From Chthonomonas sp. UBA2362 (GTDB lineage: Bacteria > Armatimonadota > Fimbriimonadia > Fimbriimonadales > Fimbriimonadaceae): DNA of 64,000 bases. Shown here piece by piece: positions 17,726-25,748 of this stretch (position 1 is its first letter; every line of letters starts with the position of its first letter). Both the position numbers and the translations under genes were made by a program. The notes under the pieces were generated by a model. The model saw nothing but the letters and a program-made list of their open reading frames with translations, searched no databases and was not told the DNA's origin. The DNA is taken from positions 62,001 to 126,000 of the forward strand of contig DDTO01000011.1 in the NCBI GenBank assembly GCA_002344135.1, in the 5' to 3' direction.

Positions 17726-19150
17726 CTATGGATGCCTCCCTTCCGAAACGAGGCGCATCCGGTCGAATCTCCGGCCGGCGAACCACTGCGGAAACATTAC
17801 CCCGAGGATCGCTCGCGCCCAGACGAGGATCGCCGCCAACTCGATGAACCCGGTTGCTCCCATCGGTACGAATGCACGGCCGCTGTAGTCGGTCGCGATC
17901 TCAAGCGAAACCCTGCCGAAGTTGCCCAAGTTCAGCAGCCAAAAGACAGACCATAATGCCGGCAAGACCCGATCGTCGAGCGCACGCATCCGGGCGGCCA
18001 CGTGAAGCCCGACTCCGATGATCATCTGCGAGATGAAGCCGACGGTTACCGCGTGGCGGATGGCGCCCGTATATGCATGCGAGAAGGGCACACCGAGGAG
18101 CGCGAGGTGAAGGGGTTCGAGGCAAAGAAGCACGCCAGCTACGAGCAGCCACCCGAACGCGGCCCGGATGAACTTTTGCGAGCGATACGCTTCGCCAAAC
18201 TTCTCGAACACGCCGAGCGAGATCACGACGCAGGCAGCCCCCAACGCCAGCAGCACCCCACCGGCACGGTAGAGAGTCGCCGACGAGGGGCCGAGCCCGG
18301 CTTCGTAGTGGACGATCCACCCGACTATCCGTGCGATCAAGCCGGCCGTCCACAGCGCCCAGCCCGCCAAACCCCAGCGCGGATCGGCCTTTCGGAATCC
18401 GAAGCACGTATGGAACTTGACGAGTGCCACGCCGAAGATCATGCAGGCCACGAAGCCGAGGAATTGAGCCTCTCGCAGCGGCCCGAACCAGCGGGCCACG
18501 AAATCGACGGTCGCGATGGAATCGCGTCCGTGGGTCATCGCGAACACTGCGGGCTCGACGGCGGCGACGAGTGCCATCCATACGAGCGACGAGAAGACGA
18601 AGGTCGTCTGCCACGCCGGTCTGGCCGTCCCCCGATGCCGGTTCGCGCTCGAATTGTAAAGGAACGCAAGCACGGCGACAAACTGGAGGATGCATGATCC
18701 TACGCCCACGGGAACCCACACGCTGGGCTCCACCCGCGAGAGCGGCTCGGCGATGAACCGAAGCACGATCCCCAATCCCATCGCCCCCAAAGAAAAGTAG
18801 GCGAGCCTGTGGAATGCGACGACTTTCGAAGCGGGCGGCGCGTGCTGCTGCAGAGCGAAGCCCATGACGAAGAACCCGACCCAGCCGAAGAGTTGCGAAT
18901 TCGCGTGAGCCCAGATGTAGGGGGTCCAGGCGGCCAACGTGTACGAGCCGTTCAGCGCGACTCCAAGGAGCGCGATCGCCCCCAGGAGGCAGCCCGCCGT
19001 CACCACCGTCGCGATCCCCGCCACGAAGTACGGTACATGGATCATCACGTCCGCACGCTCGTCTGGCGACGGGCGGTGGACGCGGTTTGGGAGAATTCGG
19101 AGGTTTACGGGACGAGATTCGACGATCTTCACAAACTGAAGATGGTCCAC
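17726..19150 (-). CDS. NnrS-like multi-spanning membrane protein
   Basis: A highly hydrophobic protein of up to 474 residues with about 12 membrane segments. WAHANSQLFGWVGFFVMGFA and FHTCFGFRKADPRW resemble NnrS, the heme/copper membrane protein linked to nitric oxide stress and denitrification. The histidines in the first motif are the likely metal ligands. The start is uncertain: GTG 19150, GTG 19129 and ATG 19045 are all in frame, and the membrane part begins after the last. It forms an operon with the cysteine synthase. A NarK-like gene occurs elsewhere in the window (57849), consistent with nitrogen-oxide metabolism. Confidence 0.75.
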   Translation of the reverse strand: MDHLQFVKIVESRPVNLRILPNRVHRPSPDERADVMIHVPYFVAGIATVVTAGCLLGAIALLGVALNGSYTLAAWTPYIWAHANSQLFGWVGFFVMGFALQQHAPPASKVVAFHRLAYFSLGAMGLGIVLRFIAEPLSRVEPSVWVPVGVGSCILQFVAVLAFLYNSSANRHRGTARPAWQTTFVFSSLVWMALVAAVEPAVFAMTHGRDSIATVDFVARWFGPLREAQFLGFVACMIFGVALVKFHTCFGFRKADPRWGLAGWALWTAGLIARIVGWIVHYEAGLGPSSATLYRAGGVLLALGAACVVISLGVFEKFGEAYRSQKFIRAAFGWLLVAGVLLCLEPLHLALLGVPFSHAYTGAIRHAVTVGFISQMIIGVGLHVAARMRALDDRVLPALWSVFWLLNLGNFGRVSLEIATDYSGRAFVPMGATGFIELAAILVWARAILGVMFPQWFAGRRFDRMRLVSEGRHP

Positions 19151-19190
19151 ATCGACGCTGACCGCTATGACGCCGGTCAGGTTCCGGAGA

Positions 19191-22121
19191 TTAGTGCTGC
19201 GTCAGCGCCTCGTCAAGGTTCAAAACCAGATTGCACGCGAGGGTCCAGGCTGCGAGGTCAGTGGTGTCGAGTTTTCGGTCACGCGAAGATTCGCCGATCG
19301 CGAGCAACTGCTCGGCAGCCTCTCGATCCGCTTCGAAGTTCTTGCGCTCAGACGCAACGAGATCGAGGACGATCCGTCGCTCGGTACTCGAGGGGCGGCG
19401 GCCGACCGCGATTCGGAAGGCGTGGTCGACGCGATCATCCGGGCTAGTTCGCTCGGAGAGGATGCGCTGAGCCATCCGGCGGGCCGCCTCGACGAAGCCT
19501 GTCTCGTTGAGGGTTGCCAAGGCCTGGAGCGGCGTGTTCGTCCGCGAACGGCGCACGACGCAGGATTCGCGCATCGGCGCGTCGAAGAGCAGCATGGTCG
19601 GAGGCGGGCTGGTTCGCTTCCAAAAGAGATAGAGGCTCCTGCGGTACAGGGCTTGGCCTTTGTCCTGAACATACTTGGCAGTGTCGCTGATCGGGTAGGC
19701 GATCGCCTCCCAAAGTCCCGTCGGCATGTAAGGTTTGTCTCCATGCCCTCCTGGTCTCTCGACGAGGAGACCGGCGGCGTAGAGGGCCGAGTCGCGAACG
19801 ACCTCGGCATCCAGCCGGAACCGCGGTCCACGCGAGAGCATCCGGTTCTCGGGATCTTTCGCCCGCTTTTGAGCGCTCGCCGTCGACGCCTGACGGAAGG
19901 TGGCGCTCGTTACGATGAGGCGGTTGAACTTCTTCAGGCTCCAGCCATCCTTCACGAACCGAGCCGCCAGAAAGTCGAGCAGGGCGGGATTCGAAGGCCA
20001 CTCACCGCGGCTTCCGAAGTCTTCGCTGGAGCGGACGATCCCTTCGCCGAAATGCTGCTGCCAGATCCGGTTCACCGTCACACGGGCGACCAGAGGATTG
20101 GACGGATCGACGAGCCACTGTGCCAGGCCGAGGCGATTCTTCGGTGCCTTCGGCGGCAATGAGCCAAGAGCGAGGGGCACAGCTCGGTCGACGGCCTCCC
20201 CGGGCATGCTGTATTCGCCACGTTTGAGCACCCGGGTTTCACGGGGCTTGGGCAGTTCTTCGGCGATATAGGTGAAGGGCACATCGGCGTCGACCTTGGC
20301 GTAGGCGGCCTTCAGTTCTCGGTAACGCACGGCCGGTTTCGACTCGGGGCCCAGTTCGAGGTAGGAATCGAGGCATTCCCTACTTTCCTCGGGCTTCAAG
20401 CTCGCGGCGGCGGCCAATTGCGCCGCGCGGACTTTCCGCCGGGCGACCGCATCCCCCATGGCATAGAAGAACCCGTCGGGACCACCGCTGTTGACAATTT
20501 TTACCAGCAGGTCATTTTGACCCTGTTTCAGATCGAGCTTCACGTTGTCCGCCCCCATGCCGAGCCCGCGTAGGGCTTTGTTGTCGTGGACCAGCGCCCC
20601 GTTCAGCCAGATACGGATCGCGTCGTCGCTATCGAAACGGAGACCGACGGGGCCGGCGACCGATGCGGTCAGGGTGGTCCGAAGGTACGCGGCAGCATTC
20701 TCTTTGCCGACGACTGGCACGATCGGTTTCTCGTTCTCGATCTTGATGTCTCGCCAGGTCGCCACTTCGCTCGAGTTTGGTTCGGGTCCGCGGGGGGCAG
20801 CGAAGGCTTCGTCGAAGGACTTCGCCTCGAATGGGCCGGCGACCTGCCAAGCAGTCATTTCGGGGAAGGTCGGCGCGTTTGCCTTGGCCCAAGTCTTGGC
20901 CGCGTGGAGATCGGTCTTGGCGAGAACGGCGTCCATCTCGGTTTGCAGGCGCGCGAGTTCTCGCTGTTGGCCGGGATCGGGGGCCTTCATGACCGGAGCA
21001 TGGAGTTTCAGGTTACCGTCCAGCGGCGGATCGGCGGTGCTGTTGAAGAACGCGTAGAGTGCGTAATAGTCCTTCTGCGAAATCGGGTCGTACTTGTGGT
21101 CGTGGCACTTGGCGCAGGCGAGCGTCGTGGCCAGAAAGATCGTGGAGGTCGTGTCCACACGGTCGAACGTGTTCTTGGCGAGGAACTCCGCCTCGATGAC
21201 GCCCCCTTCGTTCGTTGTCGGGTTCATCCGGATGTAGCCGGTGGCGATCTTCTGGTCGAGGGTCGGTTTCGGAAGCAGATCGCCTGCGATCTGCCAGATC
21301 GTGAACTGATCGAAGGGAAGGTCCTCGCTCAGGGCGCGCACCACCCAGTCTCGGTAGGGATAGACCGCGCGTTCGTTGTCGATATGGAGGCCGTGGGTGT
21401 CGGCATACCGGACTGCGTCGAGCCAGTACCGCGCCTGGTTTTCCCCATAGCGCGGGCTCGCAAGCAGCCGATCGACGAGGCGTTCGTAGGCTTCGGGCTT
21501 CTTGTCGGCGAGGAATGCGTCGATCTCGGCCGGGGTCGGGGGAAGTCCGGTCAAAGTGAGGCTCGCGCGCCGGATCAGGGTTTCGCGATCGGCCTCCGGT
21601 TCGGGGGCGAGACCGACGCGGTCCAGTTCGGCGAGGACGAAGGCGTCGATCGGGTTCCGGACCCATTTGGGGTTCGAGACTTTCGGCGGAACGGGGGTCT
21701 TGGGAGCCTCGTAGGCCCAGTGCTTGCGGTATTCGCCGCCGGCTTCGATCCAACGTTCGAGGATCGCCCGTTCCTCCGGGGTGACCGGATCGATGCCCGA
21801 GGCGCGTGGTGGCATGCTGCCCATCTCGATGCGCTTGATCATCATGGAGTCTCCCGGCTTGCCGGGGACCAGTGCTCGGTAGCCGCCGCGGTCGGCAGTC
21901 GCACCCGCGAAGGAGTCCAGGCTGAGATTGCCCGTCCGAGCGAGGGCCACCTTATCGGTGCCGTGGCAGGTCCAACAGCGCTTCGCGAGGATCGGACGGA
22001 CGTCGCGATTGAAGTCGATCTTCCGTGGTGGTTCCTGATGCCGCCCGGCGAGTGGCGTTGCGAAACCCCAGACGGCGACCACGAGAGCGGCCAAAGGCAC
22101 GAACAGGCGAGCGCGAAGCAT
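19191..22121 (-). CDS. PSCyt1-DUF1549-DUF1553 cytochrome protein
   Basis: The 976-residue protein starts at ATG 22121 with a signal peptide (LRARLFVPLAALVVAVWGFA). A planctomycete-type cytochrome domain follows, with one CWTCH heme motif near residue 47. DUF1549 (PSCyt2) is next, with KHWAYEAPKTPVPP, NPIDAFVLAELDR, YGENQARYWLDAVRYADTHG and a second CxxCH (CAKCHDHKYDPI). A middle beta domain has LWLNGALVHDNK-like strands. DUF1553 (PSD1) follows with NRIWQQHFGEGIVRSSEDFG and FGSRGEWPS-type blocks. Such proteins are exported and tied to polysaccharide degradation in Planctomycetota and relatives; the reaction is not known. The partner DUF1501 gene is not adjacent. Confidence 0.9.
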   Translation of the reverse strand: MLRARLFVPLAALVVAVWGFATPLAGRHQEPPRKIDFNRDVRPILAKRCWTCHGTDKVALARTGNLSLDSFAGATADRGGYRALVPGKPGDSMMIKRIEMGSMPPRASGIDPVTPEERAILERWIEAGGEYRKHWAYEAPKTPVPPKVSNPKWVRNPIDAFVLAELDRVGLAPEPEADRETLIRRASLTLTGLPPTPAEIDAFLADKKPEAYERLVDRLLASPRYGENQARYWLDAVRYADTHGLHIDNERAVYPYRDWVVRALSEDLPFDQFTIWQIAGDLLPKPTLDQKIATGYIRMNPTTNEGGVIEAEFLAKNTFDRVDTTSTIFLATTLACAKCHDHKYDPISQKDYYALYAFFNSTADPPLDGNLKLHAPVMKAPDPGQQRELARLQTEMDAVLAKTDLHAAKTWAKANAPTFPEMTAWQVAGPFEAKSFDEAFAAPRGPEPNSSEVATWRDIKIENEKPIVPVVGKENAAAYLRTTLTASVAGPVGLRFDSDDAIRIWLNGALVHDNKALRGLGMGADNVKLDLKQGQNDLLVKIVNSGGPDGFFYAMGDAVARRKVRAAQLAAAASLKPEESRECLDSYLELGPESKPAVRYRELKAAYAKVDADVPFTYIAEELPKPRETRVLKRGEYSMPGEAVDRAVPLALGSLPPKAPKNRLGLAQWLVDPSNPLVARVTVNRIWQQHFGEGIVRSSEDFGSRGEWPSNPALLDFLAARFVKDGWSLKKFNRLIVTSATFRQASTASAQKRAKDPENRMLSRGPRFRLDAEVVRDSALYAAGLLVERPGGHGDKPYMPTGLWEAIAYPISDTAKYVQDKGQALYRRSLYLFWKRTSPPPTMLLFDAPMRESCVVRRSRTNTPLQALATLNETGFVEAARRMAQRILSERTSPDDRVDHAFRIAVGRRPSSTERRIVLDLVASERKNFEADREAAEQLLAIGESSRDRKLDTTDLAAWTLACNLVLNLDEALTQH

Positions 22122-22130
22122 TCTGAATCC

Positions 22131-22136
22131 ATTATA
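22131..22136 (-). promoter_or_regulatory. -10 hexamer of the DUF1549/DUF1553 gene
   Basis: A perfect TATAAT on the minus strand, 9 nt before ATG 22121, so any leader would be at most a few nucleotides. The gap to carA is only 45 bp. Confidence 0.5.
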
Positions 22137-22166
22137 GGGCAACGCGGTACACTCCGCGGAACTCCC

Positions 22167-23267
22167 TTGGCGTTCCTCGTGCTTAGCGACGGCGCCGTCT
22201 ACGCGGGTCGACCGCTCGGGGCGGCGGGCGAGACGACCGGCGAAGTCGTCTTCAACACCGGCATGACCGGTTATCAGGAGATTCTCACCGATCCGAGCTA
22301 CGCCGGCCAGATCGTCCTGCTCACGTACCCGCTCATCGGGAACTACGGCATCAACGACGACGACTTCGAGTCCGATCGGCTCCAACCGGCCGGCCTCATC
22401 GTCCGCGAAGCCTGCGACTTGCCCTCGAACTGGCGCTCCACCCGGACTCTGCATCAACTCCTCGCCGAGCGAGGGATGGTCGGCATCCAGGGCCTCGATA
22501 CCCGCGCGATCACGAAGCGAATCCGATCGGGAGGGGTGACGATGGGGATCATCACGCACGGCGATCCCGACGAGGCACTCCTGCGCTTGCGAGGCACACA
22601 AGTGTACGGCGAGAGCGATTTCGTCTACTCGGTCACGACCAAGGCGCCTTACGCCTGGGGCTACGCTGGCAAGGAAGGGATCGAGGAGAGTTCGGAGGGC
22701 TATCGGTTCCGACTCGCAGTGCTCGACTGCGGGCTGAAGCATAACATTCTGCGCCGGTTTGCAGCCCTGAACGTGCGCTCGATCGTCCTTCCCGCCGCTA
22801 CCCCAGCCGAGGAAGTGCTGGCCTGGAATCCAGATGGCATCCTTCTTAGTCCTGGCCCCGGCGATCCTTCGCGCCTGGAGCCGGTCATCGAAGCGGTCCG
22901 CCATTTGCTGGGGCAGAAGCCGGTCTTTGGTATCTGCCTTGGCAACCAACTGCTCTGCCACGCGCTGGGAGGTCGCACGTTCAAGCTGAAGTTCGGGCAC
23001 CGGGGGAGCAACCATCCGGTCAAGGACCTCGAGGATGGGACCGTAACCATTACCTCGCAGAACCACGGCTACGCGGTCGATCCCGATTCGCTCGCTGGGA
23101 CCGGGGCGGTGATTACGCAGCTGAACCTCAACGACGGCACCGTCGAGGGCATCCGCGCCGCGGGCGTTCGCGCCTCCAGCATCCAGTACCATCCCGAGGC
23201 GGCTCCCGGTCCTTGGGACTCACGCAAGTACTTCCTGCAGTTCGTCGAACAGATGGCCGGCGGCTAA
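22167..23267 (+). CDS. carA: Carbamoyl phosphate synthase small subunit
   Basis: Hydrolyses glutamine to supply ammonia to CarB for carbamoyl phosphate (arginine and pyrimidines). TTG 22167 gives MAFLVLSDGAVYAG, the normal N-terminus, and 366 residues; GTG 22179 is the alternative. The open frame runs far upstream, but that part is antisense to another gene. The amidotransferase triad is visible: Cys257 in GICLGNQLL, and His342/Glu344 in YHPEA. carB is not in the window. The 3' end overlaps the convergent DUF3187 gene by 4 bp. Confidence 0.95.
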   Translation: MAFLVLSDGAVYAGRPLGAAGETTGEVVFNTGMTGYQEILTDPSYAGQIVLLTYPLIGNYGINDDDFESDRLQPAGLIVREACDLPSNWRSTRTLHQLLAERGMVGIQGLDTRAITKRIRSGGVTMGIITHGDPDEALLRLRGTQVYGESDFVYSVTTKAPYAWGYAGKEGIEESSEGYRFRLAVLDCGLKHNILRRFAALNVRSIVLPAATPAEEVLAWNPDGILLSPGPGDPSRLEPVIEAVRHLLGQKPVFGICLGNQLLCHALGGRTFKLKFGHRGSNHPVKDLEDGTVTITSQNHGYAVDPDSLAGTGAVITQLNLNDGTVEGIRAAGVRASSIQYHPEAAPGPWDSRKYFLQFVEQMAGG

Positions 23268-24223
23268 AACCGCACCCGATAGCGAATTCCGCCCGTGAAG
23301 TCGGGGCCGATGTTTGCGCCCTCGGGGAACGCTCCGTTGAAGAGGTCGCGGTCCTCGCTGAAGAAGAGTTCCAGCGTTTCCCGGTCCGACAGCCGTCGGC
23401 GATAGCCGATCGTGATGAGGCGGTGGGTCGCGTCCGCTCCGGAGACTCCGGTGACGATCGGGGAGCGCTCGCTCTGCCATTGGAAAATCCAGGTGTCGCG
23501 CGAGTTGCGGGCGTAGATCACCGCCAAAGCTTCTTGGTCGACGAGGCCGCGGGTGCTCGGCAGGCGAGTGGCGGCGCCTTGGGCGACGAGGCCGACCTGG
23601 GCGTGGAGGCTCCAGCGCCGCACGATCGGCGCGCGATAGTCGACCGATAACCCCGCGTCGAACGACCCACTTCCGAGCAGCCGTGATGGATCGCCGGTGG
23701 GAAGCTTGAGTGCTGCCGACGCGCTGAGCCGGGGGCCGAATGCTTGGGTCGCTCCGATGGTGACGTCGCCGAGGCCGCTCGCGCTGCCGAACGAGTACTC
23801 GCCGGCCAAAGCGATCGTCGATCGCCGCGGCGGCGTAAAATCGCGGGCGGGATCCGTCCAGCGGAGCACGTTACGATGCCACCAGTCGATCAGTTCGTCG
23901 AGAAATCCGCTGCCTCGGGCGAGGATCGGCACCTCGAGCCAGACCTCCCGGTCGGCTCCGAGCGACCACCTCCGGCCGATCGAGATACGGTCGAGCTCGG
24001 CGTCTTCATCGAGGAATCCGATCCTGCGGAGGTCGTTGGCGATCGTGAGATCGATGCTCCATTCCCCTTTCGCTTGGGTACTGTCTGGCAGGCGCCCGAG
24101 CGGCATCCGGAGGAACATGAGCGAGATCGCCCGGTGGTTGCGCGTCTGGATCGGATCGCGCAATTCCTGCCCCACGATCGAGTGAGCGAGCGCAAGCAGC
24201 AGCACGAGAAGACCGAGTCGCAT
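23264..24223 (-). CDS. DUF3187 outer-membrane protein
   Basis: ATG 24223 gives a 319-residue protein starting MRLGLLVLLLALAHSIVGQE, a signal peptide. TAGAAT lies 7 nt before this ATG, and the upstream in-frame ATG 24232 overlaps that hexamer, so 24223 is preferred. The mature sequence opens DPIQTRNHRAISLMFLRMPL, as in DUF3187 proteins. Alternating hydrophobic strands and a terminal aromatic (GGIRYRVRF) indicate an outer-membrane beta-barrel. The function of the family is unknown. Confidence 0.8.
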   Translation of the reverse strand: MRLGLLVLLLALAHSIVGQELRDPIQTRNHRAISLMFLRMPLGRLPDSTQAKGEWSIDLTIANDLRRIGFLDEDAELDRISIGRRWSLGADREVWLEVPILARGSGFLDELIDWWHRNVLRWTDPARDFTPPRRSTIALAGEYSFGSASGLGDVTIGATQAFGPRLSASAALKLPTGDPSRLLGSGSFDAGLSVDYRAPIVRRWSLHAQVGLVAQGAATRLPSTRGLVDQEALAVIYARNSRDTWIFQWQSERSPIVTGVSGADATHRLITIGYRRRLSDRETLELFFSEDRDLFNGAFPEGANIGPDFTGGIRYRVRF

Positions 24224-24230
24224 CGGAGGC

Positions 24231-24236
24231 ATTCTA
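24231..24236 (-). promoter_or_regulatory. -10-like hexamer of the DUF3187 gene
   Basis: TAGAAT on the minus strand, 7 nt before ATG 24223. Confidence 0.45.
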
Positions 24237-24274
24237 TCGCCTTGCTGCTGAGGTCGTTTTGCCCGGTCCCGATG

Positions 24275-24283
24275 TGCTAAAAT
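24275..24283 (+). promoter_or_regulatory. Extended -10 promoter of the nusA operon
   Basis: TGCTAAAAT matches the extended -10 form (TGnTATAAT with one change). No good -35 is seen at 17 bp, as expected for this class. Transcription would begin near 24290, giving a leader of about 65 nt. Confidence 0.55.
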
Positions 24284-24306
24284 GCTGGCTAACGAGGCGC
24301 ATACGG

Positions 24307-24334
24307 AAGGCGGCTTTCAGGGGCCGCCTTTTTG
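24307..24334 (+). terminator. Intrinsic terminator in the nusA leader (possible attenuator)
   Basis: Stem AAGGCGGC (24307-24314) and GCCGCCTT (24323-24330), followed by a T-run (CCTTTTTGTT in context). It lies between the extended -10 and the nusA Shine-Dalgarno GAGG, with only about 20 nt to the ATG. It would reduce or condition transcription of nusA-ylxR-infB. It is too far downstream of any plus-strand gene to serve as an upstream gene's terminator (carA ends 1 kb before). Confidence 0.7.
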
Positions 24335-24355
24335 TTAAGCCAGAAGAGGTCGAGC

Positions 24356-25483
24356 ATGGATATCTTGCATGAACTGAGTCAAATCGCACAGCAAAGGGAT
24401 ATTCCGCAGGACGAGTTGATCCGGGAACTGGAGGAGGCCATGGCGGTGGCCTACAAGAAGTTCGTCGGCACTACCGGCGACGTGACCATGCGCATCGAAT
24501 TCGGGGGCCCGACGGGCTTCCAACTCTTCGTCCAGAAGGAAGTCGTCGGCGAAGTGATGGATCCCTCTTACCAAGTGGCCATCAACGTCGCGCGGACCAA
24601 GAAGCCCGACGCGGAGATCGGAGACTTTATCGAGTATCTCGTCGATCCGAACCGGTTCGGCCGCATCGCCGCCCAGACGTTCAAGCAAGTGATGAGCCAG
24701 AAGATGCGCGAGGCCGAGCATCGCCAGGTCCACGACACCTTCGCCGAGAAACTCAACGACGTGGTGAGTGGCACCGTCACCCGCCGCGAAGACCCGATCG
24801 TCTATATCGAAGTCAACAAGATCGAGGCCGAGCTGCCCAAGTGGGAGCAGGTGCCGACCGAGCGATACCGCATCAACGACCGGCTCCGAGTCTATGTCCT
24901 GCGAGTGGAGGATTCGCGGCGCGGCCTAAAGGTTATCGTCAGCCGCACCCATCCGAACCTCCTTCGAAAGCTTTTCGAACTCGAGGTGCCGGAAATCGCC
25001 GACGCGATCGTCGTGATCAAGAGTGTGGCCCGGGAGCCCGGCCAGCGCAGCAAGGTCGCCGTCATCAGCACCGACGAGCGTGTCGATGCGGTCGGGGCCT
25101 GCGTGGGGCCGCGCGGCTCGCGAGTCCAGTCGATCGTGGACGAATTGTTCGACGAGAAGATCGACATCGTGCCCTGGAGCGAAGACCCGCGAACGTTCAT
25201 TACGAACGCATTGAGCCCCGCGAAAGTGAACTCGATGAAGCTGGACGAGGAGAACCGAAGCGCCTATGTCGTCGTGCCCGACACCCAGTTGTCGTTGGCG
25301 ATCGGCAAGGGCGGACAGAACGTCCGTCTCGCCGCTCGGCTGACCGACTGGAAGATCGATATCCGAAGCGAAGCGCAGGCCGCCGCCGAAAAGGCAGAAC
25401 GCAAGAAGGAAGCCGACCAGGTGGTCGCAGTCGCCCAAGAGGCCGGTGTCACAGAGCCGAGTGAAGCTGCGGAGGGCGCCTAA
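24356..25483 (+). CDS. nusA: Transcription elongation/termination factor NusA
   Basis: Binds RNA polymerase and nascent RNA in pausing, termination and antitermination. ATG 24356 follows GAGG. The 375 residues include the N-terminal polymerase-binding domain (MDILHELSQIAQQRDIPQDE), the S1 domain (VVSGTVTRREDPIVYIEVN) and two KH domains (GACVGPRGSRVQSIVDEL, and AIGKGGQNVRLAARLT). The C-terminal acidic repeats of E. coli NusA are absent, as in many bacteria. rimP does not precede it. The gene is first in an operon with ylxR and infB, whose starts overlap the preceding stops. Confidence 0.97.
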   Translation: MDILHELSQIAQQRDIPQDELIRELEEAMAVAYKKFVGTTGDVTMRIEFGGPTGFQLFVQKEVVGEVMDPSYQVAINVARTKKPDAEIGDFIEYLVDPNRFGRIAAQTFKQVMSQKMREAEHRQVHDTFAEKLNDVVSGTVTRREDPIVYIEVNKIEAELPKWEQVPTERYRINDRLRVYVLRVEDSRRGLKVIVSRTHPNLLRKLFELEVPEIADAIVVIKSVAREPGQRSKVAVISTDERVDAVGACVGPRGSRVQSIVDELFDEKIDIVPWSEDPRTFITNALSPAKVNSMKLDEENRSAYVVVPDTQLSLAIGKGGQNVRLAARLTDWKIDIRSEAQAAAEKAERKKEADQVVAVAQEAGVTEPSEAAEGA

Positions 25484-25748
25484 GTTCTCGCACCAAGGGT
25501 CACCACCGACGCGGACCTGCGTCGGCTGCCGAAGGGCGACGTCGCAAGGCGACCTCGTGAGGATCGCGCGACGGACGGACGGAAGCATCGGTTTGGCGGA
25601 TCGAGACGGGCGCGGCGCCTATGTCTGCCCGAGGGCGGAATGCATCGAGAAGGTCCTCGCCGGGGACCGGCTCGCACGGGCGCTGAGAACCAAGATTGGG
25701 ACCGAGGATAAGGAGGGCCTGCGCAAGGCTTTATGGGACAAACTGTAA
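25446..25748 (+). CDS. ylxR: YlxR/RnpM family RNA-binding protein
   Basis: A 100-residue basic protein with TCVGCR and GRGAYVC, the two YlxR (DUF448) signatures. The family lies between nusA and infB in many bacteria, and the Bacillus homologue modulates RNase P. GTG 25446 overlaps nusA by 38 bp; GTG 25461 is an equally possible start. The end overlaps infB by 16 bp, so translation is probably coupled. Confidence 0.9.
   Translation: MSQSRVKLRRAPKFSHQGSPPTRTCVGCRRATSQGDLVRIARRTDGSIGLADRDGRGAYVCPRAECIEKVLAGDRLARALRTKIGTEDKEGLRKALWDKL

Noticed and set aside
20586..22166. Upstream extension of the carA frame
   Set aside because: Antisense to the DUF1549/DUF1553 gene; CarA's normal N-terminus starts at TTG 22167.
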